A stretch of DNA of 64,000 nt. It comes from Pleomorphomonas sp. NRK KF1. GTDB lineage: Bacteria > Pseudomonadota > Alphaproteobacteria > Rhizobiales > Pleomorphomonadaceae. This document shows positions 17,890 to 27,968 of the stretch, piece by piece. The stretch lies in assembly GCF_023721755.1 (NCBI RefSeq), contig NZ_JAMDLH010000007.1, forward strand, positions 186,001 through 250,000, in the 5' to 3' direction. The notes under the pieces were generated by a model. The model worked only from the letters and a program-made list of their open reading frames with translations. It was not told the origin of the DNA and searched no databases. A program made the position numbers and the translations under genes. Each line of letters begins with the position of its first letter. The stretch's first letter is position 1.

Positions 17890-18822
17890 CTAAATGAACA
17901 GGCTCGACACCGACTGCTCGGCGGCGGTGCGCGAGATGGCCTCGCCGATCAGCGGGGCGATGGAGATCCAGCGCAGCTTGGGGCTGTTCTCGAAGTCCTC
18001 GGTCGGCTGGATGGAGTTGGTGAACACCATTTCCTTCAGCTTCGAGGCGGTGATGCGGGCGATGGCGCCGCCGGTCAGAACGCCATGGGTGGCGTAGGCG
18101 GTGACCGACTTGGCGCCCTGGGCGAGCAGCGCCTCGGCGGCGTTGCACAGCGTGCCGCCGGAATCGACGATGTCGTCGACGAGAATGCAGTCGCGGCCAT
18201 TGACGTCGCCGATGATGTTCATCACCTCCGACTCGCCGGGCCGCTCACGGCGCTTGTCGACGATGGCGAGCGGCGCGTCGATGCGCTTGGCCAGCGCGCG
18301 GGCGCGGACCACGCCGCCGACGTCGGGCGACACGATCACCACGTTGTCGGTGGCGTAACGCTCCTTGATGTCGCGTACGAACACCGGCGCGGCGAACAGG
18401 TTGTCGGTGGGGATGTCGAAGAAGCCCTGGATCTGGCCCGCGTGCAGGTCGAGGGTGAGGACGCGGTCGACGCCAGCGTTGGTGATCAGGTTGGCGACCA
18501 GCTTGGCCGAGATCGGCGTGCGGCCCTGCGAGCGGCGATCCTGCCGGGCGTAGCCGAAGTAGGGCAGGACGGCCGTGATGCGCTTGGCCGAGGAACGACG
18601 GAGCGCATCGGTGATGATCAACAGCTCCATCAGGTTGTCGTTGGCCGGGTAGCTGGTCGACTGGAGGACGAAGACGTCCTCGCCGCGCACATTCTCGAGG
18701 ATTTCGACGAAAATCTCCTGGTCGGCGAAGCGGCGCACCGAGGTCTTGGTGAGCGGTTTCTCCAGATAATCGGAGACCTGTTCGGCCAGCTTCGGGTTGG
18801 AGTTTCCAGCGACAAGTTTCAT
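17890..18822 (-). CDS. prs: Ribose-phosphate pyrophosphokinase
   Basis: This 310-residue enzyme makes PRPP from ribose 5-phosphate and ATP for nucleotide, histidine and tryptophan synthesis. It has [21 protein letters not shown], the flexible-loop region [21 protein letters not shown], the metal-binding [11 protein letters not shown] and the PRPP loop [21 protein letters not shown]. The length matches the family. It is likely monocistronic and diverges from nothing close; a lipoprotein gene lies upstream on the same strand after 160 bases. Confidence 0.96.
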   Translation of the reverse strand: MKLVAGNSNPKLAEQVSDYLEKPLTKTSVRRFADQEIFVEILENVRGEDVFVLQSTSYPANDNLMELLIITDALRRSSAKRITAVLPYFGYARQDRRSQGRTPISAKLVANLITNAGVDRVLTLDLHAGQIQGFFDIPTDNLFAAPVFVRDIKERYATDNVVIVSPDVGGVVRARALAKRIDAPLAIVDKRRERPGESEVMNIIGDVNGRDCILVDDIVDSGGTLCNAAEALLAQGAKSVTAYATHGVLTGGAIARITASKLKEMVFTNSIQPTEDFENSPKLRWISIAPLIGEAISRTAAEQSVSSLFI

Positions 18823-18984
18823 GAACGTCGACCTCGCGAAAAGACCACGCCGCCCTGAACGGGGCGGCGACCGGCTGGCTGGCTCAGATTTGCGCGCCTT
18901 TTAGCAGCGCGGCGGGGACGCGTAAACACGCGATCTCGCGAATGCAGCCATGCTCCCGGCGTTTTGCGCCGACTTATTAATGAG

Positions 18985-19617
18985 TCAGAGCGTGCCGGCC
19001 AGCGGGTTCGTCTGGGCGGTGCCTGCCTGGGCGGTCGGGGCGCCCGCCACGGACGGGCGCGGCAGACGGTTGATCCAGGCGTAAACGTCCTCGACGGTGC
19101 GGGCTGCCACGTTGTCGAGCGCCGTTCCGTCGACGCTGTTCCAGGGATCGTTGCCGGCGGCGCCGGTGATCTCGACGCCGGAGAAGCGCAACACGCGAGC
19201 GCCGCTCTGATCGATGATGTCCCAGACGTAGGTGACGTTGGTGCCGACGTCGCCACCGACGGCCGACAGATATCCCCAGACGTGATAGGTGGCCGAAGGA
19301 TCGGTGCGACGGACGAGGCGCAGGTTGCGCGCCTGGGCGTGCTTGGCGATCGCCCGGGCCAGTTCATCCTGCTTGTTGGTCGGCACGCCCTTGATCTGAT
19401 CGAAGGAGAAGGTGGCGACGGCCGCCGGGACGGCGGGCGCGGCCGGCTGGGTCGCCTCGGGCGGCGCCGGCACGGTCGGTCCGGCAACGGCGGCGGCTTT
19501 CGGCCGGGCGGGAGCGGTCGACTGGCAGGCGGCGAGGACGGAGGCGAGGGCGATCGCCAGGACCACGCCCGGCAGCCGGAGCGATCCGGTACGCTTCGTT
19601 CCGCTCAGAAAACCCAT
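18985..19617 (-). CDS. Conserved lipoprotein, function unknown
   Basis: This 210-residue protein has a signal sequence with a lipobox ending LAAC (Cys31), followed by a Pro/Ala-rich linker to about residue 65. A folded domain follows (DELARAIAKHAQARNLRLVRR, YHVWGYLSAVGGDVGTNVTY), and the end is Ala/Thr/Gln-rich. It should be anchored in the envelope by its lipid. Similar lipoproteins occur in Hyphomicrobiales without a known role. It lies downstream of pgeF on the same strand, 100 bases away, so co-transcription is possible. Confidence 0.75.
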   Translation of the reverse strand: MGFLSGTKRTGSLRLPGVVLAIALASVLAACQSTAPARPKAAAVAGPTVPAPPEATQPAAPAVPAAVATFSFDQIKGVPTNKQDELARAIAKHAQARNLRLVRRTDPSATYHVWGYLSAVGGDVGTNVTYVWDIIDQSGARVLRFSGVEITGAAGNDPWNSVDGTALDNVAARTVEDVYAWINRLPRPSVAGAPTAQAGTAQTNPLAGTL

Positions 19618-19720
19618 CCATCAGCCTCCCGGCAAATCACAGCCGTGTGCGGTTAGAGCATTTTTCGGCTCGTCTGGAAACCGTTTTTGCGTTGTGTAGC
19701 CCTTGGTTGGAGGACAGGCG

Positions 19721-20491
19721 TCACGATCCCTCGAGCGCGATGGCGGCGAGATGCCGGCCGTAGTCGGCCTCGCCGTTCAGCGTCATGCGGCGATAGGAAA
19801 AGAAGCGCGCCTCGTCGCCATAGGTGCAAAGGGCGAGGTTGGTGGCGCGGATGCCGGCCCGCTCCAGCCGGAAGATGATGTAGCCGGGCAGATCGAACAT
19901 GGCGTGCCCCGCTCGCTTCGAAGGCGAGAACCAGCGGTCGATGGCCTCGCCGGCCTCGCGGAATCGGGCGACGAACTCCGGCCCCACCTCGTAGGCGGCG
20001 GCGGAGATCGTCGGGCCGAGGCTGGCCATGATGTCGCCGCGCCGGCTGCCGAGCCTGACCATGGCGTCGATGGTCGCTTCGAGAACGCCGGTGAAGGCGC
20101 CCTTCCAGCCGGCATGGGCGGCGCCGACGACGCGCGCCTCGGCGTCGGCGAACAGCACCGGGCCGCAGTCGGCGTGGCTGGTGCCCAGCGCGATGCCGGG
20201 AACGCGGGTGACGAGGGCGTCGGCCTCGGGATTGTCCTCGACGGCCCAGGGATCGGTCACCACCACGACGTCGGGCGAATGCACCTGGTAGAGCGTGACC
20301 AGCTTGTGGCGCGGAACGCCGATGGCATCGGCGATGCGGCCGCGGTTCTCGGTGACGTTGGCGCGGGCGTCCTTGGAGCCATAGCCGGTGTTGAGGCTGG
20401 CGTAGAGCCCGCCCGACACGCCGCCCTCGCGGGTGAACCAGCCGTGGCGGATGCCGGGGAGGGCCGAAAGGACGGGCGAACGGACGATCAT
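19721..20491 (-). CDS. pgeF: Peptidoglycan editing factor PgeF (YfiH, laccase-domain)
   Basis: This 256-residue protein is a multicopper-oxidase-like YfiH protein. It shows HGWFTREGGVSGGLYASLN, LYQVHSPDVVVV, HADCGPVLFADAEARVVGA and AHAGWKGAFTGVLE, with the zinc/copper ligands His, Cys and His in place. In E. coli, PgeF prevents misincorporation of serine into peptidoglycan stems. It follows the midA-like/lgt pair on the same strand, a common order in this group, though the 190-base gap makes a shared transcript uncertain. Confidence 0.92.
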   Translation of the reverse strand: MIVRSPVLSALPGIRHGWFTREGGVSGGLYASLNTGYGSKDARANVTENRGRIADAIGVPRHKLVTLYQVHSPDVVVVTDPWAVEDNPEADALVTRVPGIALGTSHADCGPVLFADAEARVVGAAHAGWKGAFTGVLEATIDAMVRLGSRRGDIMASLGPTISAAAYEVGPEFVARFREAGEAIDRWFSPSKRAGHAMFDLPGYIIFRLERAGIRATNLALCTYGDEARFFSYRRMTLNGEADYGRHLAAIALEGS

Positions 20492-20680
20492 CGGTGTGTT
20501 CCGGAGAAGGGCGTTTGGTGCGGCTTATCTTCCTCAAATGACGATGCAATCGCGACGATTTTCGGGCGGCCTTCGGGAAAGAGGGTGAAGTTTCCCTAAA
20601 CGTGCCCGAGGACGCTTGCCCTAGGAAGCTTGCCCGAGAAGCTTGCGCGAAGATGCCTGCATGGATCGCCACGCCGTGCG

Positions 20681-21754
20681 TCAGAACCCCGGCAGGGCCA
20701 GCGGCGGGTGCGTCACCGCCATCGCCTTGAACAGCGTGCCCATTTCGTCCGGGCCGGCCAGCCGCTCCACGGCGGCGACGATGTTCGCTTGATCCTCGGC
20801 GCTACGGCCGGAGCCGAGCGCGCCCGCCCGTTCGGTGAGGCCCATGGCCAGCAGGAAGTCGCCCTGCGTCACCGGCCCCAGCACGGCGGCGCCCTCGGCA
20901 GTCGCGGCGCGAGCGAGGCGGTCGAAATCGACGTGGGCGGTGAGGTCGCATTCACCGGGTTCGCGCAACGGATCGGCGTAGTGGTGGGCGCGCACCGCTT
21001 GCAGCGTCTCGCCGAAGCCGCTCTTCACGTGACCGTAGTCGAAGATCAGCGCCGCGCCGCCGTGCTGCACGAGGCGGTGGGCAAGCGTGCCGACGATCGC
21101 CTCGGCCGGTCGATTGATTTCGGCCACGGCGCCGAGCGGCGCCTCGGCCGCGCCGGCCGGCAGCAGCGCCAGATCGGGGGCGGCGGCGCCGATGCCGAAG
21201 GCGAGATTGCCGTCATCGTCGAGGCCGACGACGCGCTCGCGCCAGCCGCGTTCGCTCCGGACGAACTGGCGGATCGGCAGGGCGTCGAAGAACTCGTTGG
21301 CGACGACGATCAGCGGCCCGTCGGGCAGGTCGTCGATGCGGTCGTGCCAGATGGGGCTGGCAAGACCGGTGAGGCCGGCGGCCTGCCGGCGGCGCAGCTC
21401 GGGGCTGATCTCGACGAGATGGACCTCGGCGGCGCGGATGAAGCCGGGGTCGACGCGGCCGGCCCTGAGCAGATCGGCCATCAGCGTGCCGCGTCCGGGG
21501 CCAAGCTCGACCAGCGACAGGCGCGCCGGCCGGCCCAGCGCCTCGTAGGCGGCGACGCACCAGATGCCGATCAGCTCGCCGAACATCTGGCTGATCTCAG
21601 GCGCGGTGATGAAATCGCCCTCAAGGCCGATGGCGGTGCGGGTGGTGTAGTAGCCGTGGTCCGGGTCGGACAGGACGAGGCTCATGTAGTCGGCGACCGA
21701 GATGGGGCCGACGGCGCCGATCAGCCTGATGATCTTGTCTTCGAGCGCCGTCAT
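20681..21754 (-). CDS. SAM-dependent methyltransferase, MidA/NDUFAF7 family
   Basis: This 357-residue protein has the NDUFAF7/COG1565 signature: SVADYMSLVLSDPDHGYY, GDFITAPEISQMFGELIG and the SAM-binding LVELGPGRGTLMADLLR. Mitochondrial NDUFAF7 methylates an arginine in complex I; the bacterial target is presumably similar but unproven. The start at 21754 lies in an ATGA overlap with the lgt stop, which fixes it and implies coupling. Long open frame upstream belongs to lgt in another phase. Confidence 0.88.
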   Translation of the reverse strand: MTALEDKIIRLIGAVGPISVADYMSLVLSDPDHGYYTTRTAIGLEGDFITAPEISQMFGELIGIWCVAAYEALGRPARLSLVELGPGRGTLMADLLRAGRVDPGFIRAAEVHLVEISPELRRRQAAGLTGLASPIWHDRIDDLPDGPLIVVANEFFDALPIRQFVRSERGWRERVVGLDDDGNLAFGIGAAAPDLALLPAGAAEAPLGAVAEINRPAEAIVGTLAHRLVQHGGAALIFDYGHVKSGFGETLQAVRAHHYADPLREPGECDLTAHVDFDRLARAATAEGAAVLGPVTQGDFLLAMGLTERAGALGSGRSAEDQANIVAAVERLAGPDEMGTLFKAMAVTHPPLALPGF

Positions 21755-22590
21755 GACGATGGCTCCGGCCGCCGCGTCCGGCCGCCGAGCGCCAGGGCGA
21801 TCAGGATGACGGCCGCGATGGCGGTGACGATCGACAAGAGCATGCCCATGGTCAGGAAGTTGTCGAAGAGGAAGCCGACCTGCGGGTCGGGCTCGCGCAC
21901 CGTTTCGACCAGCGTACGGGCGGCGGCATAGATCAGGCCGAAGATGCCGACGGCAAGACCTGGCTTCTTGAGAATACCGGCCTTCCAGACGAGCGGCGTC
22001 AGCACGGCGAAGATCAGGAGGCCTTCGAGACCGGCCTCGTAGAGCTGGCTCGGGTGGCGGGGCAGGCCGTCGGAGTTGGGGAAGATGAAGGCCCAGGGCA
22101 CGTCGGTGACGCGGCCGTAGAGCTCGCCGTTGACGAAGTTGGCGAGCCGGCCGAGGAAGAGGCCGACGGGCACGGCGGTGGCCGTGAGGTCGAATACCGT
22201 CAAGACGTTGAGGCCGCGCCGTCGGGCGAACAGGTATTGGGCGATGGCTGTGCCGATGAAGCCGCCGTGCACCGACATGCCGCCGTGCCAGATTTGCAGG
22301 ATCTCCCAGGGATTCTCGCGATAGGCCTCGAAATTGTAGAACAGGATGTAGCCGATGCGGCCGCCCAGCACGACGCCGAGCGTCATCCACACCAGGAGAT
22401 CGTCGATGTCGGTGGCCTTTGGCCGCTTGAGGCCGTCCCAGAGCCGCTCCTTGTCGACCATGCGGATGATGTACCACCAGCCGAAGATCAGCCCGGTCAC
22501 GTAGGCGAGTCCGTACCAGCGGATGGAGATCGGACCGAACTCCAGGAGAACGGGGCTGATCGGCGGGAAGGGCAGGGCGAAGAGCGGCAT
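21751..22590 (-). CDS. lgt: Prolipoprotein diacylglyceryl transferase
   Basis: This 279-residue inner-membrane enzyme moves diacylglycerol from phosphatidylglycerol to the lipobox cysteine of prolipoproteins. It has about seven membrane segments and the motifs RWYGLAYVTG, GGRIGYILFYN, HGGFIGTAIA and GRLANFVNGELYGR, with the essential His and Arg residues. Its stop overlaps the methyltransferase start. Several predicted lipoproteins in this window would be its substrates. Confidence 0.95.
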   Translation of the reverse strand: MPLFALPFPPISPVLLEFGPISIRWYGLAYVTGLIFGWWYIIRMVDKERLWDGLKRPKATDIDDLLVWMTLGVVLGGRIGYILFYNFEAYRENPWEILQIWHGGMSVHGGFIGTAIAQYLFARRRGLNVLTVFDLTATAVPVGLFLGRLANFVNGELYGRVTDVPWAFIFPNSDGLPRHPSQLYEAGLEGLLIFAVLTPLVWKAGILKKPGLAVGIFGLIYAAARTLVETVREPDPQVGFLFDNFLTMGMLLSIVTAIAAVILIALALGGRTRRPEPSS

Positions 22591-22853
22591 CGTGGTCCTT
22601 CTGTCGGATGTCGGCGCGGAACCCCGAAGGTGACATCTCCCGCGAGCGAGGATTGATGGGCGTTTCCGGACTCGTCAAGCCTGATCAGGGCTTAACTTTG
22701 GCAATCGCCCGTCCGGTTTTGGTCTTCCAGCCAAAATATGGGGGTTATCGGCCCTCCCGACGACTTCTCCGGGTCTCCCTGCATCTTCCGCTTGAAGCGG
22801 AGCCGGCGAGGGGCCAAATAGAGGGTCTGGCCCGCCATTCGGAGACGACTGCC

Positions 22854-23162
22854 ATGACGACCGGCCCGCAGGGACGCATCTACGACGAATTCGCCAAGCT
22901 GATGAACGACGCCGCCGGCCTCGCCCAGTCGGCCGGGCGTGAGGTTTCCTCGGTCTTCCGTGCCCAGGGCGAGAAGTTCGCGTCCGAACTCGATCTCGTG
23001 CGTCGCGAAGACCTGGAAACGGTGCAGGACATCGCCACGCGCGCGCTGGCCGAGGTGGAGCGGCTCAACGCCCGCGTCGCCGAGCTGGAGAAGCGGCTTT
23101 CCCACAACGAGGCGGAGGTTGCAGCCGTCGCCGAGGAGGCCGTGGGTCCCGAAGGCCCGTGA
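22854..23162 (+). CDS. UbiK/BMFP-type accessory factor
   Basis: This 102-residue helical protein has the BMFP layout, an amphipathic N-terminal helix (YDEFAKLMNDAAGLAQSA) and a C-terminal coiled coil with VRREDLETVQDIATRALAEV. UbiK in Escherichia coli assists ubiquinone synthesis with UbiJ and binds membranes. The ATG at 22854 is preferred because GGAGA lies 9 bases upstream; upstream in-frame starts have no similarity. It diverges from lgt. Confidence 0.82.
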   Translation: MTTGPQGRIYDEFAKLMNDAAGLAQSAGREVSSVFRAQGEKFASELDLVRREDLETVQDIATRALAEVERLNARVAELEKRLSHNEAEVAAVAEEAVGPEGP

Positions 23163-23416
23163 GGGCTTCCGTTTTCATGCCCTTCCGGCTTATCCTGTCG
23201 TCAACGTGAGATTCGTGCGCTCCTGTATTTCGGATCGGCGCATGTCGGGTTGCTGCATTCCGGGGCGGTTTCGGCCGCTTCGGTGTTGTCGGTAGGCGTT
23301 TTGCGGCCACCGGCTAAAAGGTGTCGGCGTCGGCGTTCCCGCCCCGGTGCGGAGCAACGAAGGTCGACATCGGTATCGGCACACGCTGTTCCGCAGCGGC
23401 AACCCTGGAGGTCAAG

Positions 23417-23917
23417 ATGACCCTCATCGACGTGCATCCCGAGCGAACCGCCAATCCCGTGGACGAGATCGAGCTCCTCGCCGCGCAGAACGACTGGACG
23501 TTCGAGCGCTCCGACGAGGACGAGATCGCCATCTCCATCGCTGGCGACGACACGGACTACAACGTCGCCGTCACCTGGCTCTCCGAGATCGAGGCGCTGC
23601 ATGTCGCCTGCGCCTTCGACATCAAGGTGCCGGCCGCCCGCCGGAACGAGGTGACCAAGCTCCTGGCGCTGATCAACGAGCAGCTCTGGATCGGCCATTT
23701 CGACATCTGGCAGGCCGAGGGCGTGGTCATGTACCGCAACACGCTGCTGCTGACTGGGCAGGCCGAGGTGACCAACGAACAGATGGAGGCGCTGATCGAA
23801 ACGGCGGTCGACACCTGTGAACGGCACCGCCTCGCCTTCGATTTCGCGGTGCGCGGCGGTCGCAACGCCAAGGAGGCGCTGACCCTGGCGCTGATGGAAA
23901 CCGTCGGCGAGGCCTGA
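23417..23917 (+). CDS. YbjN domain-containing protein
   Basis: This 166-residue soluble protein has a YbjN fold, with WTFERSDEDEIAISIAGDD near the N-terminus, WLSEIEALHVACAFDIKVP and WQAEGVVMYRNTLLLTGQAE, and a C-terminal helix. YbjN proteins have type III secretion chaperone-like structure and affect motility and stress in some bacteria, but their biochemical role is unknown. The ATG at 23417 follows GGAGG, which fixes it over the frame open from 23321. A terminator follows. Confidence 0.85.
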   Translation: MTLIDVHPERTANPVDEIELLAAQNDWTFERSDEDEIAISIAGDDTDYNVAVTWLSEIEALHVACAFDIKVPAARRNEVTKLLALINEQLWIGHFDIWQAEGVVMYRNTLLLTGQAEVTNEQMEALIETAVDTCERHRLAFDFAVRGGRNAKEALTLALMETVGEA

Positions 23918-23939
23918 GCCTTTCAGGCATGAAACGACC

Positions 23940-23977
23940 AAGGTCCCGGTCGCGTCGGCGGTCGGGACCTTGCTTTT
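23940..23977 (+). terminator. Rho-independent terminator after ybjN-like gene
   Basis: Arms AAGGTCCCG (23940-23948) and CGGGACCTT (23963-23971) form a perfect 9-bp stem followed by GCTTTT. It lies about 25 bases past the stop of the YbjN-type gene. Just after it, a 13-bp unit (GCCCGGTCGCTCA) is repeated twice in tandem at 23980-24005. Confidence 0.8.
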
Positions 23978-24100
23978 GAGCCCGGTCGCTCAGCCCGGTC
24001 GCTCAGCCATGGGCCTTCTTTTTGGTGATGCTGCCGCCATCGGCTGACGCAGCGGTCGCTGATATGATAGAGAGCCGCCCCGTCACGAATCCCAGAGACC

Positions 24101-26086
24101 ATGACAGACGATCCCGATTTCACTGCCGATACCGACGCCGACGACGCCCCGACCGCCGAGCTGCCCGAGCTCGAGGACGCGGTGGAGGAAGAGGGGGGCG
24201 AGATCGATCTGTCGACGGCGGAGACCCGGCGCGGCGTCGAGGTGGTGCAGGCCATGGTGCGCCTGTTGCCCAACAGCCCCGGCGTCTATCGCATGCTGTC
24301 GCCGTCGGGCGACGTGCTCTACGTCGGCAAGGCGAAGAGCCTCAAGAAGCGGGTGACCAACTACACCCGGCTCGGCCAGCTGCCGACCCGCATCATCCGC
24401 ATGGTGCAGGCGACGGCGGCGATGGAATTCGTCGTCACCAAGACCGAGACGGAAGCGCTGCTTCTCGAAGCCAACCTGATCAAGCAGCTCCGGCCGCGCT
24501 TCAACGTGCTCTTGCGCGACGACAAGAGCTTCCCTTATATCCTGATCACCGGCGATCACGTGGCGCCGCAGCTCGTCAAGCATCGCGGCGCCCGCTCGCG
24601 CAAGGGCAGCTTCTTCGGCCCCTTCGCCTCGGCATCGGCGGTGACGGCCACCATCAACGCCATGCAGAAGGCCTTCCTGATCCGCACCTGCTCGGACGGC
24701 GAGTTCGAGACGCGGACGCGCCCCTGCATGCTCTACCAGATCAAGCGTTGCTCGGCGCCCTGCACCGGCGAGATCGACGCCGTCGGCTATGCCCGGCTCG
24801 TGGGCGAGGCCAAGGATTTCCTCTCCGGCAAGAGCCGCCAGATCAAGGAGCAGCTGGCGATCGAGATGCACGCGGCGTCCGAGAACCTCGATTTCGAGCG
24901 AGCCGCCCGCTGCCGTGATCGCCTCGCCGCGCTATCCCACGTGCAGAGCCGGCAGGGCATCAATCCGCAAGGCATCGAGGAGGCCGACGTGTTCGCCGTC
25001 CATCAGGAGGGCGGGCAGACCTGCGTCGAGGTGTTCTTCTTCCGCACCGGCCAGAACTGGGGCAACCACGCCTTCTTCCCCAAGGCCGGCGGCACCGAGG
25101 CCGGCGAGGCGCTGTCTTCGTTCATCGCCCAGTTCTACGACGACAAGCCATGCCCATCGCTGATCCTGGTCAGCCATGCCTTCGAGGACATGGCGCTGAT
25201 GACCGAGGCGCTCACAGAGAAGGCCGGCCGGCGCGTCGAGGTTCTCAGGCCGCAGCGCGGCGAGAAGAAAGAGGTCGTCGAGCAGGCGGTGCAGAACGCC
25301 CGCGAGGCGCTGGCCCGCCGCATGGCCGACACGTCGAGTCAGCTGAAGCTCTTGGAAGGGGTCGGCCGGGTGTTCGGTCTTGCCGAGACGCCGAAGCGCA
25401 TCGAGGTCTACGACAACGCCCATATCATGGGCTCCAACCCGGTGGGCGGCATGATCGTCGCCGGCCCGGGCGGCTTCGTGAAGAACCAGTATCGCAAGTT
25501 CAACATCCGCTCGACCGACATCACGCCGGGCGACGACTTCGGCATGATGCGCGAGGTGATGGAGCGGCGCTTCTCCCGCCTGGTCAAGGAGCATGGCAGC
25601 CGCGCCGAGGCGCCGCGCGACGAGGACGGCTTCGGGCCATGGCCGGACCTGGTGCTGATCGACGGCGGCGCCGGTCAATTGTCGGCGGTGAAATCGATCA
25701 TCGACGAACTCGGCATCACCGACATCCCCTTGGTGGGCGTCGCCAAGGGGCCGGACCGCGACGCCGGCCGCGAGCGCTTCTTCGTGCCGGGCCGGCCGGA
25801 TTTCATGCTGCCGACCCGCGACCCGGTGCTCTACTTCATCCAGCGCATGCGCGACGAGGCGCACCGCTTCGCCAACGGCAGCCATGCCGTCAGGCGCTCC
25901 AAGCAGATTTCCGAGGGCGGCCTGCAGGAGATCCCCGGCGTCGGCCCGACGCGCAAGCGGGCGCTGCTCAACCATTTCGGCACGCTGAAGGAAATCGAGC
26001 GTGCGGCGCTCACCGATCTCGAAAAGGTGCCCGGCATCTCAGCCGCCACCGCCAAGGCCATCCACGACTATTTCCGGAAAGGGTAA
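24101..26086 (+). CDS. uvrC: Excinuclease ABC subunit C
   Basis: This 661-residue nuclease makes both incisions in nucleotide excision repair with UvrA and UvrB. The GIY-YIG domain spans about 60-135 ([23 protein letters not shown]), followed by the cysteine cluster [17 protein letters not shown], a UVR motif near 275, an RNase H-like endonuclease domain ([31 protein letters not shown]) and the C-terminal helix-hairpin-helix pair ([17 protein letters not shown]). The first 45 residues are an acidic extension before the GIY-YIG domain. It is not adjacent to uvrB, which lies 11 kb away. Confidence 0.96.
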   Translation: MTDDPDFTADTDADDAPTAELPELEDAVEEEGGEIDLSTAETRRGVEVVQAMVRLLPNSPGVYRMLSPSGDVLYVGKAKSLKKRVTNYTRLGQLPTRIIRMVQATAAMEFVVTKTETEALLLEANLIKQLRPRFNVLLRDDKSFPYILITGDHVAPQLVKHRGARSRKGSFFGPFASASAVTATINAMQKAFLIRTCSDGEFETRTRPCMLYQIKRCSAPCTGEIDAVGYARLVGEAKDFLSGKSRQIKEQLAIEMHAASENLDFERAARCRDRLAALSHVQSRQGINPQGIEEADVFAVHQEGGQTCVEVFFFRTGQNWGNHAFFPKAGGTEAGEALSSFIAQFYDDKPCPSLILVSHAFEDMALMTEALTEKAGRRVEVLRPQRGEKKEVVEQAVQNAREALARRMADTSSQLKLLEGVGRVFGLAETPKRIEVYDNAHIMGSNPVGGMIVAGPGGFVKNQYRKFNIRSTDITPGDDFGMMREVMERRFSRLVKEHGSRAEAPRDEDGFGPWPDLVLIDGGAGQLSAVKSIIDELGITDIPLVGVAKGPDRDAGRERFFVPGRPDFMLPTRDPVLYFIQRMRDEAHRFANGSHAVRRSKQISEGGLQEIPGVGPTRKRALLNHFGTLKEIERAALTDLEKVPGISAATAKAIHDYFRKG

Positions 26087-26191
26087 GGGTCGGCGGCGCT
26101 TCGGCTATCGCCACCGAGAGAATCCGGGCACAAGAAAGTCGGCTGTCTGCGAATCGCGAGCGTGGCGGTCTGGCGTTGCCCGGAGTTTCCG

Positions 26192-27025
26192 ATGATAGGT
26201 CTGAAGGCTTTTGGTCTGGCCCTGCCGCTGATGCTGTTGATCGCAGGCTGCGCTTCCGTTCCCTTGAAACAAGCGGGCACGCTGTCGTCCTACGACAGGC
26301 TTGGCGAGCCGAAGGGAAGCCTGTCGAAGGCACGGGTCTATGTGGACGGCAACGGCCTCGCCCCGTTGCAGAAGGCCCGGATCGTGCCGACGGTTTTTGC
26401 CTTCGGTGCATTGCCGCGAATTGCGGACCCGGCGGATCGAACCCTGGTGACCAACGCCATCGATCGTGCGCTGTGTGTCGCCCTCAGCGACAGGTACCAG
26501 ATGGTGCCGACCGGACAACCGGCCGACCTGACGGTGCGGGCCGTGGTCACCGACGTCGTGCCGACCAACAAGGCGATGGCCGGGGTTTCGGCCGTGGTCT
26601 CGCTTGGAACCGGCTTCGTCCTGCCCGTGGGCATTCCGCGCCTTCCGATCGGGCTGGGTGGACTTGCCGTCGAAGCCGAAGCGCTGGACAAGGCGGGGGT
26701 GCAGCGCGCCGCAATCGTCTGGGCGCGCGGCGCCAACTCCATCCAGGACAATCCCTTGGTTTCCGAGGTCGGCGACGCCTATGGCATGGCCGCCAGTTTC
26801 AGCAACGAGTTTGCGCGACTGCTGGTGCTCGGCAAGGAACCCGAGGGACTGGACCTGTCGCTGCCGTCGGGGCAGCGGCTGCAGTCCTGGTTCGGAGGCA
26901 AGCCCAAGTATCCGGCCTGCGACGCATTCGGCCGGGCGCCTGGGCTGGCCGGCGTCGTTGCCGGCAAGGTCGGCGCGCCGCCGGAGTGGACCGACAGGCG
27001 TCCGGCGCCGACCGCCCAGTACTGA
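26192..27025 (+). CDS. DUF3313-like lipoprotein
   Basis: This 277-residue protein begins with a signal sequence and a lipobox LIAGC, so it should be a lipid-anchored envelope protein. The segment GTLSSYDRLGEPKGSLSKARVYV matches the DUF3313 lipoprotein family, whose function is unknown. The start at 26192 is preferred over a GTG at 26162 because CGGAG lies upstream and it places the signal peptide properly. It is convergent with the DUF1345 gene 35 bases later. The family call is moderate. Confidence 0.7.
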   Translation: MIGLKAFGLALPLMLLIAGCASVPLKQAGTLSSYDRLGEPKGSLSKARVYVDGNGLAPLQKARIVPTVFAFGALPRIADPADRTLVTNAIDRALCVALSDRYQMVPTGQPADLTVRAVVTDVVPTNKAMAGVSAVVSLGTGFVLPVGIPRLPIGLGGLAVEAEALDKAGVQRAAIVWARGANSIQDNPLVSEVGDAYGMAASFSNEFARLLVLGKEPEGLDLSLPSGQRLQSWFGGKPKYPACDAFGRAPGLAGVVAGKVGAPPEWTDRRPAPTAQY

Positions 27026-27060
27026 TTGCCCGTTGCTGTTCGGAGAGAGAGGAGCGGCAC

Positions 27061-27747
27061 CTACAGCAGGCTGGCGCCCACGTTGATCGCCAGGGCCAGG
27101 ATGGCGGTGTTGAAGAAGAAGGCCAGCACCGAGTGGGCGAGCGCCACGCGGCGGATGCGCGGCGAGGCGATGGCGACGTCGGCCGTCTGGGCGGCGACGC
27201 CGATGGTGAAGGCGAAATAGGCGAAGTCCCAGTAGCCGGGTTCCTCAATGCGGTCGGGGAAGATCAGGCCCGGCTTTTCCCTGAGATACCCCTCGCGCAG
27301 ATAGTAGTCATGGGCATAGTGCAGGGCCATGATCGTGTGGACGAACAGCCAGCTCATCACGATGGTGAGGGCGGCGATTCCCGCCCGCCAGAAGCGGAAG
27401 GGATCGCCGGCGCCGGCCTGCAGGAGCTCGGCGCCGATGGCGACGAGGCTCGACAGCGTCGCCGCCATCGACAGGAGAATGATCGTCCATTCGCCCTCGT
27501 CGTGCTGGGCGGCCCGGCGCCGCAGCTCATGGACGTCGGATCGGATCATCATCGTCCAGGTGGATGCAAGATAGAGGGCGACGCCGGCGTCCCAGCCGAC
27601 CAGCAGGCGGCTCTGGCCGGTGAAGACGGTTGACGAGGCGATGCCGGCGGCGATGCCGACGGCAATGCTGGTCAACAGACGCGGCCTTATCTTGAGGGCA
27701 TGCAGTCCTCGGAGAACGAAGGGGCGTCGAGGCTTGGGTACGATCAT
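27061..27747 (-). CDS. DUF1345 membrane protein
   Basis: This 228-residue protein has about five membrane segments, near 23-42, 45-66, 88-108, 122-142 and 200-226. The DUF1345 pattern is seen in DEGEWTIILLSMAATLSSLVAI and FVHTIMALHYAHDYY, followed by GLIFPDRIEEPGYWDFAYFAFTIGVA. Function is unknown; the family is common in Proteobacteria and Actinobacteria. It stands alone, convergent with the lipoprotein gene and divergent from the DoxX gene. Confidence 0.85.
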   Translation of the reverse strand: MIVPKPRRPFVLRGLHALKIRPRLLTSIAVGIAAGIASSTVFTGQSRLLVGWDAGVALYLASTWTMMIRSDVHELRRRAAQHDEGEWTIILLSMAATLSSLVAIGAELLQAGAGDPFRFWRAGIAALTIVMSWLFVHTIMALHYAHDYYLREGYLREKPGLIFPDRIEEPGYWDFAYFAFTIGVAAQTADVAIASPRIRRVALAHSVLAFFFNTAILALAINVGASLL

Positions 27748-27968
27748 GGCGCCTCGCGGTGGCGGTTGGTTGCCGCAGCTTGATCCGGCTTTCCGCCGGA
27801 AGCAATCGGTGTTCGTCTCGCACTCCTGCGACGATTGTCTCCGTTCTATGAACAGTCTGTTCTGAAAAAGATGATATTATAGCTCATATTAATTGACATG
27901 AATCACAGAGGTCGATCTGGCGTGAGTTCAGGCTGTCCACATGCCCTGAACGGCAATGGAGATTGATC

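Noticed and set aside
22680-22800. Possible tRNA in the lgt-ubiK gap
   Set aside because: No T-loop (GTTCGAATC-type) sequence or cloverleaf pairing could be found there or elsewhere in the window.
23980-24005. 13-bp tandem repeat as the start of a repeat array
   Set aside because: Only two copies exist and they adjoin a terminator; nothing suggests CRISPR or a minisatellite.
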